This document shows, piece after piece, positions 26,982 through 38,927 of a stretch of DNA of 64,000 nt (positions are counted from its first letter, which is position 1; every line of letters starts with the position of its first letter). The stretch is from contig LS483478.1 in the NCBI GenBank assembly GCA_900478215.1, forward strand, positions 3,534,001-3,598,000, in the 5' to 3' direction. Under the pieces are notes generated by a model that did not search any database, had not been told where the DNA came from, and worked only from the letters and a program-made list of their open reading frames with translations. This DNA is from Salmonella enterica subsp. houtenae serovar Houten. Its GTDB lineage: Bacteria; Pseudomonadota; Gammaproteobacteria; Enterobacterales; Enterobacteriaceae. The position numbers were made by a program, and so were the translations under genes.

Positions 26982-27461
26982 ATGGCAAATCCTGTTTATC
27001 TGACGCTAAACGGCGACCTCCAGGGTCTCATCTCCGCTGGCTGCTGCTCCCTGGTCTCCATTGGCAATAAGGCGCAGATTGCGCATATGGATCAGATTAT
27101 AGTGCTGGGTCTGTCCCATGGGCTGACCCGCGCACAGAACGTTAATCATCAAATGCTGGTGATCGAGAAGCCAGTGGATAAATCTTCTCCGTTACTGACT
27201 AAAGCCATTAGCGAAAATGAATGTCTGACCTGCGATTTTGAGTATTACCGTACCAACCGCTTTGGCATTAATGAACTGTATTACAAAGTGAAACTCATTA
27301 ACGCCCGTATCGCCAGTATTGCACATCATGTGCCACACACTATTACCAACAGCCAGGGGCAACCAGAAGAGTCAGTATCACTCACATATGAAAGTATTAC
27401 CCAGGAACACTGTACTGCAGGTACCAGTGCGTACAGTCTGTGGGAGGAGCGACTTTTTTAG
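26982..27461 (+). CDS. Second Hcp-family protein
   Basis: This 159-residue protein is an Hcp homologue only distantly like the 172-residue Hcp at 6642 to 7160. Typical features are the opening ANPVYLTLNGDLQGLI, the SPLLTKAISENECLTCDF segment and EESVSLTYESITQEHC near the end. AAGGAG precedes the ATG by seven bases. It ends the core operon and heads the AT-rich effector block with the peptidoglycan hydrolase. It could be a dedicated carrier for that effector or a structural tube protein used instead of the first Hcp. Confidence 0.9.
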   Translation: MANPVYLTLNGDLQGLISAGCCSLVSIGNKAQIAHMDQIIVLGLSHGLTRAQNVNHQMLVIEKPVDKSSPLLTKAISENECLTCDFEYYRTNRFGINELYYKVKLINARIASIAHHVPHTITNSQGQPEESVSLTYESITQEHCTAGTSAYSLWEERLF

Positions 27462-27495
27462 CATAAATGAATATTGAAAATGCGAAGGAGATCGT

Positions 27496-28359
27496 ATGAG
27501 ATTGAGAATTAGTAGGGCGGTTGGGGTTAATCAGCCAAATAACATTGTTGATGTCAAGAAAATTCAGATGTTACTGAATAGAGCCATTCGTGACGACAAT
27601 ATTGAATCCCTGAAAGAAGACGGCTTATGGGGACCTAAAACTTTTGCCAGATTAGTGTACTTTCAGGAAAAATTTGTTCATCTTTTTCACGCTGACGCGG
27701 TAGTTAATCGATATGGTCCAACCCTAAGAAGGTTAAATCAGGCTAACGGTGCGGCCCATAATGAAACTTCACCACACCAGAAACAGACTGCGTTAGTACC
27801 GGATAGTAATCAGATTAAACAATTAGCACAACGTGCATCATTACCCTTGCCTGCAATTAAGTCTGAATGGATTAACAGGGCATTACCTGCAGCTATTAAT
27901 GTTAAACGTAACTGGGGAGTGCCGATAGCAGTGACTATTGCCCAGGGGGCTCTGGAATCGGGGTGGGGACTTAAAGCAAAAGGGAATGCATATTTTGGTG
28001 TAAAAGGAAAGTCTCCTGAAGGTGACTCCATAACGTTTACGACACATGAAAATTATGATGGTCAATCAGTAAAGATTAAGGATAGTTTTCGATCTTATGA
28101 TTCGTTGGAACAATCAGCAGATGATTATGGTCGATTTCTTAGCGTTAACAAACGTTACGCCACAGCGTTTTCTTACCCGAATGACCCTGAGAAATTTATA
28201 CATGAGGTAGCTAAAGCTGGATATGCAACAAATCCTGATTATGAGAAGCATATAATTAATATTATTAGGACTACCGGTATAAAAGATTACGATGTTGTGG
28301 GTGTTTCTACATCCATGTGTTATATTAATCCCTTGCATTATTTTAGCTTGCTGGACTAA
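27496..28359 (+). CDS. Peptidoglycan hydrolase (glucosaminidase family), likely T6SS effector
   Basis: The 287-residue product has two parts. Residues 1 to 80 resemble a peptidoglycan-binding, lysozyme-associated domain (IQMLLNRAIRDD, EDGLWGPKTFARLVYFQ). Residues 125 to 265 match the FlgJ/glucosaminidase family, with VTIAQGALESGWGLKAKGNA placing the catalytic glutamate at about 154, then NAYFGVKG and SFRSYDSLEQSADDYGRFL. No signal peptide is seen, as expected for cargo delivered by T6SS into a target periplasm. AAGGAG lies upstream of the ATG. The gene is AT-rich compared with the core operon. The next gene, 2 bp on, codes for an exported protein that fits an immunity role. Confidence 0.8.
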   Translation: MRLRISRAVGVNQPNNIVDVKKIQMLLNRAIRDDNIESLKEDGLWGPKTFARLVYFQEKFVHLFHADAVVNRYGPTLRRLNQANGAAHNETSPHQKQTALVPDSNQIKQLAQRASLPLPAIKSEWINRALPAAINVKRNWGVPIAVTIAQGALESGWGLKAKGNAYFGVKGKSPEGDSITFTTHENYDGQSVKIKDSFRSYDSLEQSADDYGRFLSVNKRYATAFSYPNDPEKFIHEVAKAGYATNPDYEKHIINIIRTTGIKDYDVVGVSTSMCYINPLHYFSLLD

Positions 28360-28361
28360 AA

Positions 28362-28700
28362 ATGAAAAAATTAGTTTATATAACGTTGCTTGGTTATGCG
28401 ACTTTCACGGCGAATGCATTCTCAACTGAACTACCTCCGATTGTTCAACTGGTCAAAAAAACACTGGAGCAGAGAAAACTCCTCGTATCTCCGGAATGTA
28501 CTGATTATCTTTATATTCCAGATAATGAACCTGGAGTAGATGTGGTTAATGTTGTGGAAAAACATGGCGGAAATTGTCCTGGTGATCCACAAACACAGCC
28601 CAGGTTATTCAGTGTATCTGTCGATAAAAGAACACATAAAATGCAGTCAGATATTAATGACCCTGAGGATGGCACTCTTTCCCCCCTTACGGAAAAGTGA
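28362..28700 (+). CDS. Small exported protein, probable immunity protein to the hydrolase
   Basis: The 112-residue product starts with a Sec signal peptide (KKLVYITLLGYATFTANAF), cleaved probably after residue 20 or so. Two cysteines, at about residues 46 and 71, may form a disulphide in the periplasm. It begins 2 bp after the glucosaminidase gene. Small periplasmic proteins coded directly after peptidoglycan-degrading T6SS effectors are usually immunity proteins, and this is the inferred role. I do not recognise a named family. Confidence 0.6.
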   Translation: MKKLVYITLLGYATFTANAFSTELPPIVQLVKKTLEQRKLLVSPECTDYLYIPDNEPGVDVVNVVEKHGGNCPGDPQTQPRLFSVSVDKRTHKMQSDINDPEDGTLSPLTEK

Positions 28701-28737
28701 ATGTTCTCCTATGGAAATATTAATGCGGAAGTAAGGG

Positions 28738-29010
28738 ATGGATGAGTTGAATAAAGTCATTGTCATTCACCCTGCTCAAATTAATCTGCTCAGGAAGTTT
28801 GAATATGTATCGGCGCTGCTGGAAAAAGTTGACGATATCATCAAAACCGATGATGAAATCACCCGCGTCACAGACGGGCAACATGTGCGCGCACATCTGC
28901 GACGCGGTCACTGGCACGGTTTCTGTTCGGGGAAAAGAGATGAGCCGGATGCACAGAAATTTGCGTACTGCTGGCTGCCGCAGCAGATCATCGGCGGCAA
29001 ATATTCCTGA
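28738..29010 (+). CDS. Small protein with RRGHWHGF motif, possible mobile-element remnant
   Basis: This 90-residue frame opens right after a stop codon and has a GTAAGGG ribosome binding site. The second half has HVRAHLRRGHWHGF and KFAYCWLPQQIIGGK. The R(R/G)-HWH-G and K-WLPP pattern is familiar from the C-terminus of a protein family common on plasmids and integrative elements, sometimes labelled AcrVA2-like. That naming is from memory and uncertain. If correct, this is a truncated tail of a longer gene. It lies next to other mobile-element fragments. Confidence 0.4.
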   Translation: MDELNKVIVIHPAQINLLRKFEYVSALLEKVDDIIKTDDEITRVTDGQHVRAHLRRGHWHGFCSGKRDEPDAQKFAYCWLPQQIIGGKYS

Positions 29011-29046
29011 ACGTGGGTGATGTTCCGTCCGGTCACCCCACATTGA

Positions 29047-29904
29047 TCAGATTTTATTGCTGTACCGGTTTACCAGGTCCCTGACCACCATCTGACAGGT
29101 TCTTTGTTCCAGACTGATAATTTGCTGCTCTGTCACATTCGCTTTTTCATTCGTTTTTGTATCTGTTTTTGCTTTTTTATCCGTGTTTACGATCAACGGA
29201 ACAGCCACTGATTCCATATTGGCAGGGGAATATGTTGCCCATTCTCCGGTAGCGACATCCACCAGCGCAAACCGGATCAAATAGCGCAGTGATGCTCCTG
29301 ACAGTTTCTCACCGGCATATTTTTTCCAGTCCACTTCTTTTGTCGCAGAATTATATTCTCCGGCTTCCAGCTCATCCCAGTAAACCACGATGGCTTTCTG
29401 TCTGCCCTTTGCTGCAATATATCTCATCGCCTGCATATAGTTGGCATTAACAACACTGTTCCGGTCCGCTGAAAAATCGTCAGCCGTGGCCGCGTCAGCC
29501 TGGGTTTCCTTTACCGGTGTGACAGGCTGAACAGGGCGTTTTTTCTTCACAACCGGAATACCGGAGAATGTGGATACCCGATAGTAACGCTGCATTTCCT
29601 GCTGCATCATCACATCCGGTGCGCGAGAGCCTGATTTTACCAGCACAACGGCAGAGTTCAGGGGGACCGTAAACTGCCCCTGAGCCTCCTCCACGGCATT
29701 CTGAATATCCTCTTCGGTGATCTCCAGCGTCAGCTCATTCCCGAAAACATCCTGATCGGTTAGCTGCGATGTGGAAGCGATTTGCTCCTGGTGAGATGCA
29801 CCTGTTTTTGTTTTCCTGGCATCAATGGAGGATGTCCTGGCACACCCGGTTAACAGAAAGGAGCCAGAAACAAGAAGCAGTAATAACCCTGACCTGGTAT
29901 TCAT
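29047..29904 (-). CDS. Lipoprotein of unknown function
   Basis: The ATG at 29904, with GAGGA nine bases upstream, gives 285 residues; an ATG at 29919 would add five. A lipoprotein signal peptide ends in LLTGC, with the cysteine near residue 20. The mature protein has a hydrophilic region, a segment with SAVVLVKSGSRAPDVMM, a basic KKKRPVQP linker, then ALVDVATGEWATYSP and a C-terminal helical end. The DVATGEW segment recalls proteins that sense or assemble cell-surface structures, but I cannot name a family. It is read convergently with the cargo block on its left and may or may not belong to the T6SS. Confidence 0.65.
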   Translation of the reverse strand: MNTRSGLLLLLVSGSFLLTGCARTSSIDARKTKTGASHQEQIASTSQLTDQDVFGNELTLEITEEDIQNAVEEAQGQFTVPLNSAVVLVKSGSRAPDVMMQQEMQRYYRVSTFSGIPVVKKKRPVQPVTPVKETQADAATADDFSADRNSVVNANYMQAMRYIAAKGRQKAIVVYWDELEAGEYNSATKEVDWKKYAGEKLSGASLRYLIRFALVDVATGEWATYSPANMESVAVPLIVNTDKKAKTDTKTNEKANVTEQQIISLEQRTCQMVVRDLVNRYSNKI

Positions 29905-29919
29905 ACATAACATCCTCAT

Positions 29920-30438
29920 TGATGTATCAGTTTTATTTAATCCGGAAAATAAGTGCTTATTATACCGCTATTTATGGATAGTATAATAGAAATATAAATC
30001 AACATCATGAATGCACGGATAAATATCATTTGCAAAATGAATGCAAAATAATATCCTGTCAATATAAAATAACAATTAATAACCACAAAATATATCTCAT
30101 CGTAAAATTAATGACACACATAATTAAAGATATTTGTTATTGTTCTTCTGTGAGTTTTATAATTATTCTGTAAATACCTTTCATGGTGAAGGGTATTTTT
30201 ACGCCCGGTTTTCATGAAAACACACTTTCATGAATTTATTCCGCGTAGGAAAAGGCCAAAAAAGGCCACCTCACCGGACAACACAGCCTTTTTCATGAGC
30301 TCCTGTGTTCAGCATTTCATCTCTTCATAAAAACATGTTGATCCGGTTTTTAATTGTCTGCCGATATCCGGATTATTTTTCGGCAACATTCGTCCTGCAT
30401 TCATTTTGTGCGTTTTTCATGAATACAAGGAGAATGAG
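29920..30438. promoter_or_regulatory. Gene-free AT-rich stretch with repeated TTCATGAA palindromes
   Basis: No credible gene is seen here. The palindrome TTCATGAA occurs at 30211 to 30218, 30227 to 30234 and 30416 to 30423, with a near copy (TTCATGAg) at 30292 to 30299. The last copy ends 15 bases before the ATG of the ParA-like fragment. Such spacing is what one expects of operator sites for a regulator or partition protein. A direct repeat of AAAGGCCA also occurs around 30250 to 30268. Confidence 0.45.
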
Positions 30439-30507
30439 ATGGTTATTAGTTTCATCAGTCAGAAAGGCGGTGTAGGCCGTTCCACTGCCGGCGAACTTGG
30501 GCTGTAA
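30439..30507 (+). pseudogene. First codons of a ParA-like ATPase gene
   Basis: An ATG with AAGGAGA six bases upstream starts MVISFISQKGGVGRST. This is the N-terminal strand and deviant Walker A motif (KGGVGxST) of ParA/Soj partition ATPases. After about 16 codons the sequence runs into the tail of a reversed integrase fragment and stops at 30505 to 30507. Only the start of the gene remains. It points to a plasmid or integrative element origin for this end of the island. Confidence 0.7.
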
Positions 30508-30957
30508 GTTCTGCCATCGGGGTCTGCCCGATAACCGGGAACACATTTTTCTCCAGCGAGCGCCAGATATCGTCCGCGTGGACCTCTGAAATGCCGCTGG
30601 TTTTTTTGATGACAAACCATTTTGTCGCCACATTAATAAACTGGCTGTCAATGGCCCGCTGCTCCAGTTCGGCTTCTTCCTGAACCAGCTTTTTCAGGTC
30701 AATACCCTGACTCAACAGGAGAAGATATTATCGTGAATGGTACGGGCGGCGGCCTGGGTCATGGCAGGGAAATAGCCCAAAGTAATATTAGTACGGGCTG
30801 TGGAGGCGGGACGCTGATAGCGAAAACGCTAAATTTTTTTACCGGTCGTTCTGACAGCCAACGTCAGCCCATGTCCGTCAGGCATGTCGTAATCTTTATC
30901 AGCGGGTTTTGCTTTTTGCACTGCGGTGGCAGTCAGCAGGCGGCGGGTAATGGTCAT
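30490..30957 (-). pseudogene. P4-type tyrosine integrase remnant
   Basis: From an ATG at 30957 the sequence codes for TRRLLTATAVQKAKPADKDY and DMPDGHGLTLAVR, the DNA-binding N-terminus of P4-like integrases. A TAG at 30829 to 30831 replaces the expected tryptophan. The frame then shifts near 30728 and continues as SQGIDLKKLVQEEAE and TKWFVIKKTSGISEVHADD up to about 30497, where it meets the ParA fragment. The catalytic domain is missing, so it is dead. It starts about 260 bp from the tRNA-Asp gene, as expected for an island that used this tRNA as its attachment site. Confidence 0.85.
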
Positions 30958-31140
30958 AGAACACTCCTTTAGTTGTCGCCAGTGTTGAGCGACGGGAATG
31001 ATGCAATGTCCTGTATCCGCTAACTTTTCTCAGCCATCAACTGAAAATGGCCTACGAAATTTCCCCTCTCCGGCGCGTGGGCCATTTCATGGACCATTTT
31101 GCGCTGACTTCCCCGGAATCGGGAGGGACGTCTTCAGACG

Positions 31141-31176
31141 AAAAAAAACCGTATCACCTTGATAGCGATACGGTTT
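31141..31176 (-). terminator. Rho-independent terminator of the rRNA operon
   Basis: Read leftwards, GAAACCGTATC pairs with GATACGGTTT around a short loop and is followed by eight T. The stem is flanked by A and T runs so it could work in both directions. It lies about 45 bases past the tRNA-Asp 3' end. Confidence 0.85.
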
Positions 31177-31219
31177 CTTCACTCACAGAGACGTATAAAT
31201 ACGTCTGAAAATAATGAGT

Positions 31220-31296
31220 TGGCGGAACGGACGGGACTCGAACCCGCGACCCCCTGCGTGACAGGCAGGTATTCTAACCAACTGAACTACCGCTCC
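31220..31296 (-). tRNA. aspU: tRNA-Asp(GUC)
   Basis: The 77 bases form a full cloverleaf beginning GGAGCGGTAGTTCAG and ending in encoded CCA, with anticodon loop CTGTCAC (GTC). It is the last gene of the rRNA operon, as aspU in rrnH of E. coli. The T6SS island with its dead integrase starts just beyond the 3' end, so the tRNA is the probable attachment site. Confidence 0.96.
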
Positions 31297-31485
31297 ACCG
31301 AATTCTTTTACAACCACTGATTTTTACATCAGTTTACTGCTTAATTTGATACCTGGCAGTTTATGAATCACCTGGTGATTCACCCTTCGGGCCGTTGCTG
31401 CGCAATGTTCAAAAGCTTTCGCTTTTGTCCTACTCTCTGTCGAGTAGTGAACTGCCTCAAAGGTCAGTGCCATACTTCTAATTTG
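31297..31485. repeat. Extended 5S-to-tRNA-Asp spacer with a duplicated 5S 3' end
   Basis: The 20 bases at 31342 to 31361 match 31479 to 31498, which is the 3' end of the 5S gene and its flank, with one difference. Between the copies lie a perfect palindrome GAATCACC-t-GGTGATTC (31365 to 31381) and a hairpin AAAAGC-tttc-GCTTTT (31411 to 31426). The spacer is 189 bp; from memory it is far shorter in E. coli rrnH. Confidence 0.7.
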
Positions 31486-31605
31486 ATGCCTGGCAGTTCC
31501 CTACTCTCGCATGGGGAGACCCCACACTACCATCGGCGCTACGGCGTTTCACTTCTGAGTTCGGCATGGGGTCAGGTGGGACCACCGCGCTACGGCCGCC
31601 AGGCA
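31486..31605 (-). rRNA. rrfH: 5S ribosomal RNA
   Basis: The 120 bases read leftwards start TGCCTGGCGGCCGTAGCG and end CTGCCAGGCAT, the normal enterobacterial 5S ends, which pair with each other. It follows the 23S gene after a 196-bp spacer and precedes the tRNA-Asp. Confidence 0.97.
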
Positions 31606-31801
31606 AATTCTTTGTGCTCTGTCCTGTGTCTTTTACACTGATGCTGCGTTGGCTGCTCTTGCGAACCTCAGTCACATACTTGTGTATGCTCCTTCCGTCG
31701 CTGCGTTTGCCGCCCTGCCTCAGCGCAAAATCCTTCGGACTCTGAATCTGAGCTGAAAATTGTTCGTCTTCTCAGTTCCGCCAAAACATCTTTGGCGTTG
31801 T
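31606..31801. other. 23S-to-5S spacer, unusually long
   Basis: This 196-bp spacer is about twice the E. coli length as I remember it. It contains an inverted repeat around CATAC-ttgt-GTATG and no gene. It is part of the rRNA transcript and should pair with processing stems. Confidence 0.6.
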
Positions 31802-34709
<2,908 letters not shown>

Positions 34710-34807
34710 TCACAACCCGAAGATGTTTCTCTTCTGATTGCGATAATTGAGAGACTCACGAACAATCGTTACATTGTTCTGTGTTTCAATTTTCAGCTTG
34801 ATCCAGA

Positions 34808-34820
34808 TTTTTAAAGAGCA
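34808..34820 (-). promoter_or_regulatory. boxA antitermination element before 23S
   Basis: Read leftwards, TGCTCTTTAAAAA matches the boxA consensus bound by NusB-NusE for rRNA antitermination. It lies about 100 bases before the 23S 5' end. Confidence 0.75.
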
Positions 34821-34884
34821 AAACTTCGCAGTGAACCCTTTCAGGTACACTCTGAAGTATTTTTTTATCAACGTTCCACAGTGA

Positions 34885-34960
34885 TGGTGGAGCTATGCGG
34901 GATCGAACCGCAGACCTCCTGCGTGCAAAGCAGGCGCTCTCCCAGCTGAGCTATAGCCCC
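34885..34960 (-). tRNA. alaV: tRNA-Ala(UGC)
   Basis: The 76-base gene begins GGGGCTATAGCTCAGC and ends with encoded CCA; the anticodon loop reads TTTGCAC. It lies in the 16S-23S spacer, as in rrnH of E. coli. Confidence 0.97.
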
Positions 34961-35068
34961 ATACAGTGTAGTTAAACCTCATCCCTAATTCGTTTCCGGG
35001 CGCGGCGTGGTGAAGCGAAGCATACTGAAGTATACGAGCTTTGCCACAACAAAGCACGGGAGCGAATT

Positions 35069-35145
<77 letters not shown>

Positions 35146-35214
35146 GTAGAGGTTTTACTGCTCGTTTTTCATCAGACAATCTGTGTGAGCACTGCAAAGA
35201 CCGGTTCTTTCAGG

Positions 35215-36756
<1,542 letters not shown>

Positions 36757-36900
36757 AAGTTTGATGCTCGTGACTTTCTTTTTTCAAAGAATAGAACTTC
36801 GTAATGAATTACGTGTTCACTCAGAGACTTGGTATTCGTTTTTCGTCCGAGGACGTTAAGAATCCGTATCTTCGAGTGCCCACACAGATTGTCTGATAAA

Positions 36901-36913
36901 TTGTTAAAGAGCA
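36901..36913 (-). promoter_or_regulatory. boxA antitermination element in the rRNA leader
   Basis: Read leftwards, TGCTCTTTAACAA is the classical leader boxA, about 150 bases before the 16S 5' end. Confidence 0.8.
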
Positions 36914-36953
36914 GATGCGACGCGGCTTCAAGCTCACCGTCGCGAGGTGGCGT

Positions 36954-37090
36954 ATATTACGCTTTCCTCTTTCAGAGTCAACCCTGAATGTCAGGATTTT
37001 TCTCTTCAACCGACCGGCTGTTTGTGTGAAGTGATTCACATCCGCCGTGTCGATGGAGGCGCATTATAGGGAGTCGATTCAGGAAGACAA
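36954..37090 (-). promoter_or_regulatory. Tandem rRNA promoters P1 and P2
   Basis: P1 has -35 TTGTCT at 37085 to 37090 and -10 TATAAT at 37063 to 37068, with a 16-base spacer and a GC-rich discriminator region. P2 has -35 TTGACT at 36976 to 36981 and -10 TAATAT at 36954 to 36959, also with a 16-base spacer. The arrangement and spacing are those of enterobacterial rrn operons, where P1 is under growth-rate and stringent control. Confidence 0.85.
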
Positions 37091-37139
37091 GCGGAAAAAT
37101 GCATTTTTGTTTTAACCGCTCATCTTTTATCCATAACGC

Positions 37140-37706
37140 TTATTTTTGCTGCTTTTTTATCGCCGATGGCAGGTCGGCAAGGCTGTTTAACACCCAGTCC
37201 GCCGCATTTTCAGCTTCTGCCGTGACCGGTTTGCCCGTACGCACCAGCACTTTTGTCCCGACATTTGCCGCCGCAGCCGCCTGCATATCTTCCAGCTTGT
37301 CTCCCACCATATAAGAGGCCGCCATATCGATATGCAGGAAATCACGCGCCGAGATAAGCATTCCTGGATGCGGCTTGCGGCAATCACATACCTGGCGGAA
37401 CTCTTCTATACTGCCCTGCGGATGGTGAGGACAATAATAGATGCCGTCCAAATCGACATCGCGATCCGCCAATGACCAGTCCATCCATTCGGTTAAGGTT
37501 TCAAACTGCGCCTCAGTGAATTTGCCGCGCGCGATTCCGGACTGGTTCGTCACCACCACAAGCGCATAGCCCATTTTTTTTAGCTCGCGCATCGCGTCAA
37601 TAACACCGTCTATAAACTCAAATGCATCGATTTCATGTACGTAGCCGTGATCCACATTAATGGTGCCGTCACGGTCAAGAAAAATTGCGGGTACAGACTT
37701 TGCCAC
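37140..37706 (-). CDS. gmhB: D-glycero-beta-D-manno-heptose 1,7-bisphosphate 7-phosphatase
   Basis: GmhB removes the 7-phosphate from heptose bisphosphate in the ADP-heptose pathway for the lipopolysaccharide inner core. The 188-residue protein is a HAD-superfamily phosphatase, with the nucleophile motif FLDRDGTIN near residues 10 to 18, VVTNQSG near 52, zinc-loop cysteines in YYCPHHPQG and QVCDCRKPHPGM, and the final acidic motif MVGDKLEDM. It lies next to the rrn promoters, as yaeD/gmhB does in E. coli. Confidence 0.96.
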   Translation of the reverse strand: MAKSVPAIFLDRDGTINVDHGYVHEIDAFEFIDGVIDAMRELKKMGYALVVVTNQSGIARGKFTEAQFETLTEWMDWSLADRDVDLDGIYYCPHHPQGSIEEFRQVCDCRKPHPGMLISARDFLHIDMAASYMVGDKLEDMQAAAAANVGTKVLVRTGKPVTAEAENAADWVLNSLADLPSAIKKQQK

Positions 37707-37796
37707 CTTTTATAGCTCCTGAGTAAAGCAAGTGACGCTAGTATCGCATGTTTCAGCAGGCAAGAAAGTGCTCATCGTATAAAGCCTGATTGATTT

Positions 37797-37820
37797 AGAC
37801 GTCTGGATGCCTTAACATCC
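37797..37820 (+). promoter_or_regulatory. MetJ operator (met boxes) upstream of metN
   Basis: A perfect met box AGACGTCT at 37797 to 37804 is followed in register by two weaker 8-base boxes, GGATGCCT and TAACATCC. MetJ with S-adenosylmethionine binds tandem boxes of this kind and represses metNIQ. The site lies about 75 bases before the metN start. Confidence 0.8.
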
Positions 37821-37895
37821 ATTCTGTTGACGGCGTTGACCGTATTAGGCAGACGAAAATGCCTCCGCTAATTTCATTACGATAATAAAGAATCA

Positions 37896-38927
37896 ATGAT
37901 TAAACTTTCGAATATTACCAAAGTGTTCCATCAGGGGACTCGCACCATTCAGGCGCTGAATAATGTCAGCCTGCATGTCCCTGCCGGACAAATTTACGGC
38001 GTCATCGGCGCATCCGGCGCCGGTAAAAGTACGCTCATTCGCTGCGTAAACTTACTTGAGCGTCCCACTGAAGGAAGCGTAATGGTAGGCGGTCAGGAGT
38101 TGACTACCCTTTCTGAAGCGGAACTCACCAAAGCGCGTCGCCAGATTGGCATGATTTTTCAGCACTTTAATCTGCTGGCCTCACGAACCGTGTTTGGCAA
38201 CGTGGCGCTGCCGCTGGAACTGGATAGTACGCCAAAAGAGGAGACTAAACGTCGCGTAACCGAGCTGTTAGAGCTGGTTGGCCTGGGTGATAAACATGAC
38301 AGCTATCCGGCAAATCTTTCCGGCGGTCAGAAACAGCGTGTCGCGATTGCCCGCGCGTTAGCCAGTAATCCAAAAGTGTTACTGTGCGATGAAGCCACCA
38401 GCGCGCTTGATCCCGCGACAACCCGTTCGATTCTGGAATTGCTGAAAGATATCAACCGTCGCCTGGGGTTGACGATTCTGCTTATCACTCATGAAATGGA
38501 TGTCGTGAAACGTATCTGCGACTGCGTTGCCGTCATCAGTAATGGCGAGCTTATTGAGCAGGATACGGTCAGCGAAGTCTTCTCGCATCCTAAAACGCCG
38601 CTGGCGCAGAAGTTTATTCAGTCCACTCTGCACCTGGACATTCCAGAGGATTACCAGGCACGATTGAAAACGTCGCCGGAAACTGACAGCGTGCCGATGC
38701 TGCGCATGGAGTTCACCGGGCAGTCTGTGGATGCCCCGCTGCTTTCCGAGACCGCGCGTCGTTTCAACGTGAACAATAATATTATCAGCGCGCAGATGGA
38801 TTACGCCGGCGGTGTGAAGTTCGGCATTATGCTAACGGAAATGCACGGCACACAAGAAGAGACGCAAGCCGCAATTGCCTGGCTGCAGGATCACCATGTG
38901 AAAGTAGAGGTACTGGGTTATGTCTGA
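37896..38927 (+). CDS. metN: Methionine ABC transporter ATPase MetN
   Basis: MetN powers high-affinity uptake of D- and L-methionine. The 343-residue protein has Walker A GASGAGKST near residue 38, the signature LSGGQKQRVAIARAL near 140, Walker B VLLCDEATSALD and the switch histidine in LLITHEMD. The C-terminal 100 residues form the NIL (ACT-like) domain that binds methionine and causes transinhibition. It overlaps metI by 8 bases and is the first gene of metNIQ. Confidence 0.97.
   Translation: MIKLSNITKVFHQGTRTIQALNNVSLHVPAGQIYGVIGASGAGKSTLIRCVNLLERPTEGSVMVGGQELTTLSEAELTKARRQIGMIFQHFNLLASRTVFGNVALPLELDSTPKEETKRRVTELLELVGLGDKHDSYPANLSGGQKQRVAIARALASNPKVLLCDEATSALDPATTRSILELLKDINRRLGLTILLITHEMDVVKRICDCVAVISNGELIEQDTVSEVFSHPKTPLAQKFIQSTLHLDIPEDYQARLKTSPETDSVPMLRMEFTGQSVDAPLLSETARRFNVNNNIISAQMDYAGGVKFGIMLTEMHGTQEETQAAIAWLQDHHVKVEVLGYV

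Noticed and set aside
30733..30972. Plus-strand 79-codon open frame
   Set aside because: It is antisense to the integrase remnant, whose protein motifs are clear on the minus strand.
37707..37895. SAM riboswitch before metN
   Set aside because: The gap has clear MetJ boxes and no riboswitch-like fold that I can see; enterobacteria use MetJ here.
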